In this document: in pieces, positions 55,060-64,000 of the stretch | Position numbering within the stretch: the first letter of the stretch is position 1 | How the letters are laid out: each line of letters opens with the position of its first letter | NCBI GenBank assembly: GCA_040285825.1 | Contig: JAUPSS010000004.1 | Span: 1,778,550-1,842,549, forward strand | Length of the DNA: 64,000 nt | Source: Eukaryota sp. TZLM1-RC | Lineage: Eukaryota; Metamonada: BaSk clade | Direction of reading: 5' to 3' | Translations under genes and position numbers: made by a program | The notes under the pieces: generated by a model | Told to the model about the DNA's origin: nothing | The model's input: the letters and a program-made list of their open reading frames with translations, nothing else | The model's database searches: none

Positions 55060-57957
55060 TTTTCTATTCATATTATATAAACCTTAGGGCGCCAACACTG
55101 CTTCTTCCCTTTTTCAAAATAAATCAGCTTATATGCATATGAACTAAACTATAAACAAATAACTAAATAACTATAAATAATGTATATAAACTAAGAATTA
55201 GCTTCGCTTCCTAATTCTATTACTACGTCTAGGCTTGTTAGAAGGCGTAGACTCATTGGAGGTACCTTGACATCGATTAGTTGGTACGCTTTCCAATTTT
55301 CTTATCATCCTTACTAAATAACTTATAAGCTTCTGAATGTTTAAGCGAATGGAGAGGCTCTTTTGTTGTTTCACCGCCAAATCATTGAACAGTACAGAAA
55401 CTACCTGAGTCAGAGCTGAGTTCTGAGAGGATTTTGTCTATAACGTGTTTTTCAGCATCGCCTGCTGCGACTGCTGTGAGGAACTCAATGTCCCGTGGTT
55501 TTTTAGCGTTATAGATTTTATAATCTTTCTTGGCAGCTCTTAATTCTGTGCCAGTAGTAAGATTCTTCAATAATAAAGTGGATTTGGAAGGAAGGTCAAT
55601 AACTAAAAATGGTCCATTCCAAGATCCATGCAATTTATTATTCTGCTTGATTTTACGTCAGACATAGTCACCAATATAAAATACTGTAAAGCGTGAATTA
55701 GTATTATCTACTGAAGTCGGAGTATTAAATGCTTGATGATGCTCTGCTTCTTCCCTTTTTTCCTGCAGACGAGTATTTTTCAACTTAATGTCATCTAATA
55801 AAGGAATATTGGTATCGAATTTGGATAAATTCTCTAATATGTTAGCAGGGTCTGTTCTTGGACTAATCGAAGAACCGAACATAAGCTCGTAGAGGCTAAA
55901 ACCAGTTTTTCTGCTTTTAGTAGAATTCATTAATAGTTGGGATATAGGTACATAGGTTGACCAATTTCCGTAATCATTGAAATCTATTAATAGTTTCCTT
56001 AAGTATTGAAGAACGTCTCTATGTTTACGTTCTACATGTCCATTACTTTCTGAATAGTGGGGAATTGAGTTACTCATCTCAATCGCTAATCTGTTACACA
56101 CTATTTTGAAAGTCTCATTAGCGAACTCAGGTCCATTATCGCTATGAATTAACATAGGTATGCCAACGATGGAGCAAACAGTCCAAATCAAAGCATCTGC
56201 GGTTTCTAAGGCATTCAGTTCTTTTAGAGGGACTAAAATTGTATATCCTGTAAAAGAGTCTACAAATACTGATAAATATTTATCTCAGTCTTTGTCAGTG
56301 TTCAGAAGTCCAATTGTATCGACGTTTAATCTGGCAAAAGGACGATCTGCCCATAAAGATCCTGTGGAAGGTGTTTTTGACCTTTTAACTGGAGCCGTTC
56401 TGTGACAAGTTGGGCAACTTTTCACATGATTTATGAGGTACCTTCTCATATTAGGCCAGCAGAAATCACTTTTGGATAGTTTGTGTAAACTATCGTTTTT
56501 GCTGGGGTGGCCAGATTGGACTAAACCATGTATTAATAATAATAGTGCCTGTTTTCTGAGGCTTTTTGGGATTAAAATTTTATTTTTATTATTTTTCCAA
56601 ATTTGATTATTCCAAATTTTAGTATTATCATCTAGAATTGCATTTTCAGATGAAGAGTCATTGTTGTTTTTGGCTATTTGTTGTTCACATCTTATTTTAG
56701 AGAACCAGGAAGAAAAAATAGGTAAGTCTTGCTGTCCACTGAGGAATGAGATTGATGGGAATTATTCAAATTCCGAATCAGAATCATCGTTGAGTGGATG
56801 TATCTCATAATTCGAAAGTAAAGTATTTTTTATATTTATACTGCAAATGGAAGGAGCTTCCTCGAATTGATCCAAATCAATATTCCTCGATAGCATATTT
56901 GTTCAGTGGTTATCTTCACCTGGTTCGTGGACTATGTCAAAGTCGAATTCAGCTAGTTTCGGCAGCCATCTCTTTACAATTCTTTTTTTTCAGGGGGCCG
57001 TAGCCAGGAATGCAATGTTTTTGTGATCTGTATAGGTTAATTTTTTTATGGAATTATCGGAACCACGACAGGTAGTTTGGAAAGGTGGCGAGATGTGGAT
57101 GGATCTCCCGTTAACATTTGTCTGAAATCTCGTTGTTTCCTGAACCAGTTACCATGTTGTTTGGCGTAGTTGTTAGGAAGGCTCCTATACATGGATCCAC
57201 ATGATCGTTCCGTATGAATATTGTTTAAAGCGTCTGCGTCGAACCAGGGTGTTACTGGTTCAAGCTTGTCCGGATTACTACTGTCCTTCTGCTCCATAAA
57301 TCTTCTAATTTTTGTGAAAACACTTTCTGTTAGCTCCGTATAACTATGAATTTCTGAATCAGGGTGAGGATCAAACCAGGCAGGTAATTTAGAATGTAGA
57401 ATGTCCTCCAGTTCTGTCCTACTTCTCTGTTCGATGAAGAGGAATCTTGTTCTTCTGCCTAAGTGATCCAGATGAGTCGTCTTTCAGTCTAATCTGTCCT
57501 TGATGAGAAGGGTCATAATTTCTTTGATTCTTTTGTCCATGTCAGAGAGTCTGGGACGTCGCTCTGCGTTACGCACGAACGTCTCTCTGTTCAATTTGTC
57601 AAGAGCTTTAATGAGCTCATTCCTTTCATTAAGGGGAATTTCTTATACCCTTTGGGTATCCCCGACCATACCGAGGGTCTGAAAAACCACGTTTCTGCCT
57701 CGATTAGAAATGGAACTTCATAGAGGGGGAAGCTGCTCGAACAGACAGAAATCTGTAGGCTCGAGGTAAGTTTCCGCGTCCTCTTGTAAATGCTTTTAGA
57801 ATCCCTCAGATGAGTCGTTTTCCCCTTGTATTTTATCTAGGTGAGACTGAATTTCTTCATATTCTCCTAGTGGGGAAGACGTGTCTAAGGTGGGACTTCC
57901 ATTTGTTCCCTTTGTGACAGATTCTATATTTGGGAGGAGAGAGGGAGCATTACACGA
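55060..57957 (-). mobile_element. Ty3/gypsy family C remnant, lacking protease, RT and one LTR
   Basis: On the minus strand: a gag piece (MEQKDSSNPDKLEPVTPWF ... GNWFRKQRDFRQMLTGDP, 57046-57297, preceded by decayed codons to about 57950), directly joined at about 57046 to the end of RNase H (YTDHKNIAFLATAP, KKRIVKRWLPKLAEFDFDIV, near 56900-57040), then the integrase zinc module region (about 56400-56550), D-D-E core (HSDNGPEFA, VERKHRDVLQYLRKLL, 55658-56191), GPF motif (WNGPFLVIDLP, 55382-55633) and basic tail (KPRRSNRIRKRS, stop 55198). Stops and frameshifts are frequent. A large internal deletion removed protease and most of RT. No matching LTR pair was found; the 3' LTR would lie at about 55060-55197. 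Confidence 0.75.
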
Positions 57958-58905
57958 TCAATAGCAAAGTCCGGCAGACTTACCGCGTGGTCTCTTTTTC
58001 ATCACCAGAAATATTTCTGATGCCATCAATGGATAATTTTCCCAGTAAGTTCCGTAAAAATTTTGATCCATTATAGGGTCTTCCAAAGGATAAAGAATTT
58101 TTAGTTTATCTATTTTATTTTCTTTGTTGGGTGCTTTAATTCCGAAGCTTAAAGCTGACAAAGCTTTGGACCATTTGTTGTCAAAGCATTTGTCTTCAAA
58201 AATTTTACTTAATTTCTCAGATGACTGTTTTCTCGGTGTTATATTGGTTAAATTTTCGGAATTATTTACGAAATTTTGTTGAAAAGGAGGACAAAAAGAA
58301 TCAAAAGAATTCCAAAGAATATTAATATCATATTTCTCTTTACATAATTGATCCAAAAATCTTTTAAAAACGAAAGCAAATTCATTGCATTCTGACGGAT
58401 GAATTTCTTAATGTATTTTTATAAGAGGATGGTAGTTATCAACTATGCGGCATTTCAAGGATCGATCAGCCATTTTTCCTTTTGCATTTTTTCTAAAAGT
58501 GATACCACAATTGTTGCATGTTTTGTGCTTGAATCGATTGTTAACTGGTTTTGCCACAACTTTTGGAGAATCATTTATTGGTCTTACCGTAGACTCTGTT
58601 CTTCTAATAAATTTTCTTTTACATTTTGTTTCAGAATTTGTCACATCATTTTTTCCAACATTGGGGCATGTTCGAACATTTTGTCCTTGAGGTCCACATT
58701 TTGAGCATCTGTAGGAGCGTGGCTTTGTCTTTGAACAAACATTATTTTCATCCTGATTTTCTAAAATTTTTTGATCATAAATTTTTTATCCAAAATTGAA
58801 GAGAGAAGAGGTTGAGAAGGAGAGGTGGAAAGCACGTCTTGAGCATCTTGTTGTCTATCGTTCATTCTTTTGACTCCATTGGAATCAGAAACTGATTCAG
58901 GCATC
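57958..58905 (-). pseudogene. R2-like element N-terminal region, cut by family C
   Basis: From about 58905 down on the minus strand: MPESVSDSNGVKRMNDRQQ, then CSKCGPQGQNVRTCP (a knuckle with Gln in place of the usual His), CNNCGITFRKNAKGK (second CX2C), a linker, and the frame 57958-58356 ending KKRPRGKSAGL, which is the first RT motif (compare KLPKGKAAGPSG). The coding stops where family C sequence begins. So the Ty3 element, or a deletion next to it, removed the rest of this R2-like copy. Confidence 0.65.
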
Positions 58906-59039
58906 AGCAAAAAAATATAGAAGCAATGATCACAGTTCATCCAGGATTTAAGTTAAACGGTTTTAGATTGGCTTTATTCCAAGAATGCAAATAAGATTAC
59001 TATAAACCACAACAATGCAAAGCAATATTCTAAATAAGT

Positions 59040-60765
59040 GATCACTAACAGAAAGAAGGTAGATTCTCACTATTTACGTGTTCATGAGCACTTACATTGT
59101 GAAACTCAGTAATACTTGAAAGTATTGAGTTAAAATAACGTGGTAGACCCTTAAAGAGTGAGAATTCTGTTCTTCCAAATAGGTTGATCAAAAGAACGTC
59201 CTGAGTCTTTTAAGAAACTGCCTCAATCATTCAAGTAAGATAGTCCTTCCCTGCCTAAAGTACCAAAAATAGAAATTCCAATTGGAACAAAAACGATGTT
59301 TCTGCCACGTTGTTTGTTCAAACGTACAAGTAAATCATTATACTTCGAGTGGTTGCTCCTTTCTGCATTGTTGAGGGTTGATTCAATGTCCGAAGACGAA
59401 GACAACTTCCAAGGAGAAACAGTTGTACAATCAATAATTAATTTTTGGCCATATGCCAAGCACATTGATTTTCACCTCTTTTTTGACTTTGAGCAAGCTG
59501 CATTTCATTAAAAACTGGTTCTAGTCGTACTGGATGATGGGCACTCTTCAACAAATCATAAATGCAATCGCGAACGGCATTGTGAATTATCGACCTCTTC
59601 TGAGTGAACTTCCTACAAAATAAGACATAAGTATAGAAAGTAACTGCTCCACATTTACAACGAAAATTTGTTAAACACTGAGGGGGAGGTAAGTTCAAAC
59701 GTAGTCTCATAATTGTTAAAAACTGGGAATCGGAAAGCAACAGACCAAAACGGCGAGGTACTTGGGTTATTAGGCAAGATGCACTGTTGATAAAAGAACC
59801 CTTATCGCAAAGAGAGGATAGAAATGTTGCAAATTAGCCAAGCTAATTTGTTCTTCTAGAGATTCCGCTTCGAGAGCCTTAATCAATTTCTTTTGCAGTT
59901 TAAAAACAGTTTTCAAAAAATTACTTAAATCTTTAACTTCAACAGAGGCACGATCAACTGTAGAAGCAAACATTGAAAACCAGAGTTTATCAGAGCAGTT
60001 ATCAAGGAATATTTTGACAAAGAGAGCAGCACTTAAGTTAGAATTAGTGACTAAATCAATCCAGCTATTAGGGAATCGTACAGATAATTCAAACAAGAAA
60101 TTCTTAATGCCTCCGAAGAACGCAGCATTTGTCAAGATGGATGAACGAGTCAAACCAACACCACCATGCGAATGTGACCTGAAACATTGAAGCGGAATAT
60201 CCTTAATGTTCTTAACACTGAGTAAGTCAGCCAAAAAGTTGGATCTTCGAGACAAAAACAATTTGATTTCAGGTGTGGTCAAATCCGGTGGAATAGAGCG
60301 AATCAGGTGATTTACTTTAGAACTGAAGCATAACCTATCCACATGGAATTTAATATGTTTTTTCAACGGCAAAGCCTGAATTTCATCCAACTTAGCAGAT
60401 GCACTTTCAATTTTCTTATGTAATGAGCTACTAATGGCTGATTTATTTCCAATGAAAGTACCCAGTAATTCAATACAATCACTTTGATAATCCACAAAAA
60501 GAATTTCTTCATCATTAAGCACAATCGAATGAAACGAAAGCCCAAGAACTTGACACTTGCTAGCGTTACGTTCTAGACCAATATTCAGTGCAAGTTTACC
60601 AAAATAAGTGACAGCTTCGTGGACTAGAGAAGCATTGCCATTAAGGGAGACGTCATCCATGTAAGCAACAACTTCCAAATCAGGAAACCGAGACTTCAAC
60701 TTTTCCAACAAAGGATGTGGAGCAACACAGAAGAGAAAAGGAGGTTTTATGTAGAGGAAGAAAAA
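59040..60765 (-). pseudogene. R2-like element, third subfamily, 5'-truncated
   Basis: Starts on the minus strand near 60765 in the RT (PPFLFCVAPHPLLEKLKSRF), continues with VAYMDDVSLNG (59770-60711), a 300-residue thumb/linker region with HSHGGVGLTRSSILTNAAFF, then CKCGAVTFYTYVLFC and IIHNAVRDCIYDLL (59438-59740), a partial endonuclease (LIIDCTTVSPW, 59223-59465) and, in another frame, the tail FDQPIWKNRILTLFKGLPRYF (about 59190-59050). This copy keeps the middle region missing from 18747-21655, so it defines the full domain order. The R-G-D of the endonuclease is lost or out of frame here. Confidence 0.7.
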
Positions 60766-60981
60766 AAAGTTTAACCCTATTCAACACGCAGTTTTTATTC
60801 AATATTCTTTTGATTTTATGGAAAATTTCAATATTTTGATTTACTCTTAAATCACCTGTTTTCTGGTTCGGAACCGGAACCAAAGAATCAGAAACCGAAC
60901 TGTAACCAAAACCAGTGTTTTAGGAACCAGACTGAAACCGAACCTGGTTTTTGGTTTGGATACATACCTTGGACAGTACTA

Positions 60982-62317
60982 CAAAATTGGTGGAAGCTAT
61001 TCTCTTTCGATTTCATATACTAAATGTATATACTAAATGTGTTCAATTTAAGTCCAATTCAATGTTTTTCCATTATACTAATTCCAGGTCCTACGAAATC
61101 CATTACACTTTCCCAAGGGTACTAAATGCAAATTCTCTCTGAATTGCCATTTTCCAATTTTCCGCCTCCACATCCAGAAGACCAAATTCTATCAGTCAAA
61201 TCAAGAAACGTTGTACTAGAAGACTCTTTATGGGTTCTTCAGGTAAATACTGCATAGACATTTCATGCAAAATGTTCAAATTGTCAATTCAAGATTCATT
61301 GAATTTGTATAAGAAAACCAGAGACAATATCATTGGAAGCAGAACAATTGACAAAGAACAAATTATACAAACCCAAATGTCAAAGAAGAAATTTTGAAAC
61401 CATCAAAAACATTCATGGTAATGATTATGTTTGTTGTTCTTGCAAAAGAATTTCTAAATGAAGTCATGAACTGCAATTTTTAAATAGAAATAATTCAACT
61501 GTGGAGAAAGCAATTTCCTTGATCAATTATACCATGATGATCACCCTAACTTCATTGTGTTGTCAAATGAAGTGTCGTGTCATTGAGGGAAGTACAGTCT
61601 TCCTAGAAAAAGACTTTATTATCTCAACTACTTCACCCATACAATACATAAAAACGTTAGGTTTAAGTAATGATTAGTGTGTCAAAATCAGAAATACTGA
61701 TTGGTTGGATTCAACATAAAATCAACAAAAACAGGCATTATTTATTTATTTATGGGTATTTTTCATTGATATCAGTAGTTGATGCTATATTAATTAATCA
61801 ATCTGCTTTAAAAACATTATATTGATTATATGTATAGAATTGTGTTGCTTAAACAAACCATAATGGTTACACAAAGCAATCAAAATTCTGTTGTAATTTT
61901 GAAAGAATCCCTTATTTAGCTGGAGTGTAGGGATGAAGTTTCGAAATATAATTCAAAGCTGTTCAAACATTGAGTAAAATTTCATCCAGGGGCTTCAGAA
62001 TTCACTTGCCAAATTGCAGTTCTAGTTTCTTGTATTGAATTCTTGGCTGATATTGTTTCCTTCTCGATTGTTTGAAACACCTACAAATTTAACAATAAGA
62101 ATGTTCTTTGAACAAGGCCTTTGAGTAACACATCATGATGACTATCATCAACGAAACTTATGTCAGATTGATCAGTCCGATATTAAACTAAGATTTCTGA
62201 AAAATTCAATTTAAATCCGTACACATTCATAACAGTAAATCGTCCTTGAACAAAAGGTATGGAAACAATTACAATTGGACAAAAGAGTTGGAGATCCAGC
62301 CTGACCACAGTCACAAA
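60982..62317. other. Intergenic region, no gene supported
   Basis: 1.3 kb, AT-rich. An ATG-led frame at 61128 (MQILSELPFSNFPPPHP) ends in a GTAAAT that might be a splice site, but no downstream exon of any known family was found. A second short open stretch near 61530-61660 is equally unsupported. No transposon motif seen. Confidence 0.35.
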
Positions 62318-62809
62318 TTAAAGCATGTGTGAGACTGACAAAGGAACTAAGTGTATGTAATGTATATTAGCAAATGTTGTGCAAATGTAATTGGTAGATT
62401 TGTTCAGACCAAATCCATAGCAATTACCACAAGCAGTGAGTGCCAATGTATGATGAACACCTACACTACAAGAAACGATGTTAGAGAAGAAGGGTAACTG
62501 GAAATTCTTTCTACCAGTAGCATGAGGAGGAAAATATCGGGAGAGAACACCAGGTGTTGGAGATGAGAATAAAGAAACAGAAGGTGCAACAGAGCCAATA
62601 AGGTTGATTCGTTTTGTGCGAGACCAGAGAATTGAGTTTCCTTTAGATATGTAGCGAATTCTGTGAGATGGTACAGATAAGGCAAGAAAATCGTGAAGAG
62701 GGAGGAAGAATACACCGCCAAATCTATCCTCAAAACCAACAAAGAAACGTTCTTTAGACAAAGAAGTATCGTGGACTAATCTGTTGATGATGCTGAGAGC
62801 GTCTTTCAT
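62318..62809 (-). CDS. MJ1316 (RNA cyclic-group end recognition) domain fused to an RCC1 repeat (163 aa)
   Basis: ATG at 62809, stop TAA at 62318 (minus). Residues 1-75 fit the MJ1316/DUF504 domain well: ALSIINRLVHDTSL, RFFVGFEDRFGG at 21-32, FLPLHDFLAL, PSHRIRYISKGNSILWSR at 47-64, followed by R-I-N-L-I. Residues 108-136 fit one RCC1 blade (FSNIVSCSVGVHHTLALTACG, CYGFGLN). MJ1316 domains are thought to recognise RNA ends and usually accompany RNA ligases or phosphodiesterases. In the next frame after the stop, THALICDCGQAGSP looks like the start of a second RCC1 blade, so a frameshift or missed intron near 62330 may have shortened the protein. It is divergent from the ORF at 63018, 208 bp away. 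Confidence 0.6.
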   Translation of the reverse strand: MKDALSIINRLVHDTSLSKERFFVGFEDRFGGVFFLPLHDFLALSVPSHRIRYISKGNSILWSRTKRINLIGSVAPSVSLFSSPTPGVLSRYFPPHATGRKNFQLPFFSNIVSCSVGVHHTLALTACGNCYGFGLNKSTNYICTTFANIHYIHLVPLSVSHML

Positions 62810-63017
62810 GAGTTACATAGAGTTGAAATTCCAGAAACTTTTACAAAGGATACCTAGTTTATGAACCTAGTTTATGAATTGAGGGGAAAGTGTGGGAATA
62901 GTGAAAACCTCCCAAAACCAAGTTGAGGGTTAAAAACCTCCCAGAACAGGCAACCAGAAGTCGAAAATGGGGTGACAAGTGTAAAATTTGATAGATGAGC
63001 TCTTTATTCTCACTACA
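62810..63017. promoter_or_regulatory. Likely shared promoter between two divergent genes
   Basis: 208 bp separate the starts of the MJ1316-RCC1 gene and the ORF at 63018. It contains a direct duplication ACCTAGTTTATGA (62852 and 62865) and a repeated AAAACCTCCCAAAACCA / AAAACCTCCCAGAACAG block (62914-62930 and 62934-62950). No TATA box is obvious. The call rests on position only. Confidence 0.3.
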
Positions 63018-64000
63018 TGTCAGACACCCACTCTGTGGCACGTGTATTCACTCGGTCTTGTGCACTTAACTCGCTGCTGACCCCTGCAGCGGTGCAACAA
63101 ATTCGGACTGACCTTCCTTTGGTCACCGAGATTTGTCATGAAGCTTCTTTATTGCTTCAATCTTTTCTTCTAAATTTTCCGTTGGCATCAAGAGCTTTAG
63201 TGGAACAGGATGTATGGTATCTGTTTATGACCGTCATCACCACTGGTTCTTTTCCAAAGCCTTCCACATCTAAAGGCCAACGCCAATTACTCCATATCTT
63301 TTACAATGGATTTCTTCCTGAATGCCCACAAGACAGGTCTCTTGTTGCTGTGTGGGAAAATTCTTTAGTGCCTTACAGAAATTCATTCAATCTTTTCCTC
63401 AATGATTGGCTGCAGTCCCAGAACTGTAATTTTATCAATAGAAAAGGGCTTTCTCCTTACCTTGCTTGTCGGGCTCGTCAATTGGCCTCCAACGTTAAGA
63501 CAAGTTTACCTAAAATTTGTCAATCCTGGACAAAAAACTTTATTCGTGCTCATTGTAGAGCCCTGAATAAAACAAATGTCTTTGCAAATAATATTCTTTC
63601 ACTTTTGCCAGATGAACCACTAGCCCAACCCGAGGAAGTAGTAGTTGATTCTGTTCTTGAATACCTCATCAATTTCAATTTGAATAATTCAAGAGAAAGA
63701 TTCTTCTTATTAAATGCATGTAAGTTTATCTTGAATCTCTTTCAAAGATTTCCTACCACTGCCTCCCTACTGTCCTCACATGATAAAATCACCTTTTCAT
63801 CAAAGGAAATTGGTGAGCTTTTTCTCTTCAATCTTAAAATTTCACAATACTTACTCACTTTCTTTTCTCATATGCATTGCTGGAAGAAATTTAGAATAAT
63901 ACCTTTAGCTTCTCATAAAGGTTCTAAATTTATTGAGGTACCTTCACAAATTTTCCACTCTGTGAAAAAATTTCCAATTATTGAAGGATCATCTTCCAAA
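63018..64000 (+). CDS. Unidentified long ORF running off the window (at least 327 aa)
   Basis: ATG at 63018, open for 327 codons to the window end without a stop. The protein is rich in Leu, Phe, Ser and Asn and mostly helical. Notable segments: ICHEASLLLQSFLLNFPL at about 39-56, then EQDVWYLFMTV, LSPYLACRARQLASNVKTSL at about 144-163, and NFIRAHCRALNKTN. A pattern of an early hydrophobic S-L-L-L-x-x-F-L helix followed by a Y-x-x-x-x-A-x-x-x-x-x-N-x-K segment and an F-I-R-x-x box resembles what I recall of N-terminal regions of eukaryotic Fanzor/TnpB-like proteins, but the diagnostic RuvC and zinc-ribbon motifs would lie beyond the edge. It could equally be an ordinary host gene. The long frame length shows that it is a real gene or an intact transposon ORF. 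Confidence 0.6.

Larger units (their letters stand above)
54561..60989. mobile_element. Old hAT transposon with nested Ty3 and R2-like remnants
   Basis: The element spans 54569-60981. The left end CAGTGGTGTCCAAG plus TTCCAAACCAAAACCA is matched, inverted, at the right end (reverse complement TAGTACTGTCCAAG and ATCCAAACCAAAAACCA), so the imperfect terminal inverted repeat is about 37 bp. The flanking 8 bp, CAATATAG (54561-54568) and CAAAATTG (60982-60989), agree at 6 of 8 positions, as expected for an old hAT target duplication. Inside, a hAT dimerisation domain remnant is seen at 54778-54972. Subterminal GAAACC/AACCAAAACC motifs fill both ends. The middle is occupied by later insertions. Confidence 0.65.

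Noticed and set aside
61128-61260. A new gene starting MQILSELPF with an intron at GTAAAT
   Set aside because: Slight likeness to the first exon of the CCDC39 homolog, but no second exon, and the following sequence is full of stops.
1-64000. CRISPR arrays, tRNA or rRNA genes, bacterial operons
   Set aside because: No evenly spaced short repeats, cloverleaf sequences or rRNA-like stretches were seen on reading both strands; gene structure is eukaryotic.

Overview
The window is AT-rich nuclear DNA from a eukaryote, probably a flagellated or ciliated protist. It holds spliceosomal introns of only 33 to 37 bp, all three standard stop codons in use, a near full-length homolog of the motile-cilium ruler protein CCDC39, and a large load of retrotransposons. 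I cannot name the species. No rRNA, tRNA, CRISPR array or bacterial-style operon was seen.

Layout. Positions 1-24434 are mostly transposon remnants: a 5'-cut ORF (3-335), a small charged protein gene (519-857), decayed non-LTR elements of an R2-like type (reverse transcriptase plus C-terminal restriction-like endonuclease), and a 2.47 kb tandem duplication (4251-16537) whose first unit is split by a 7.35 kb Ty3/gypsy element (A1, 4842-12187). The duplicated unit carries a broken Tc1/IS630-like transposase invaded by an R2-like 3' end. More R2-like copies occupy about 16940-23700. A paralog of the 519-857 protein lies at 23791-24180.

Positions 24435-38712 hold an older Ty3/gypsy element (B, minus strand). 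Its integrase is split by a second, almost identical copy of element A (A2, 25484-32856, plus strand). Both families have very short LTRs (155 and 130-136 bp), 4-bp target duplications, and a gag start codon inside the LTR. In family A the pol stop codon is also inside the LTR.

Positions 38713-54490 are the host gene island: a 2759-residue DEAH helicase / RING-IBR-like / PARP-like / WWE-WWE fusion with a nearly perfect 322-residue internal duplication; an IMPACT/YIH1 homolog; the three-exon CCDC39 homolog; and, convergent to it, a GLE1-like mRNA export factor. Starting 78 bp upstream of the GLE1-like start codon is an old hAT transposon (54569-60981) packed with Ty3 and R2-like remnants.

The right edge holds a small gene joining an MJ1316-type RNA-end-recognition domain to an RCC1 repeat (62318-62809, minus). 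A divergent ORF runs open from 63018 off the end of the window; it is unidentified, with a weak resemblance to the N-terminal region of Fanzor/TnpB-like proteins.

The points most worth a second look are the helicase-E3-ADP-ribosyltransferase fusion, the LTR-embedded coding ends of the retrotransposons, the MJ1316-RCC1 fusion, and the truncated ORF at the right edge.
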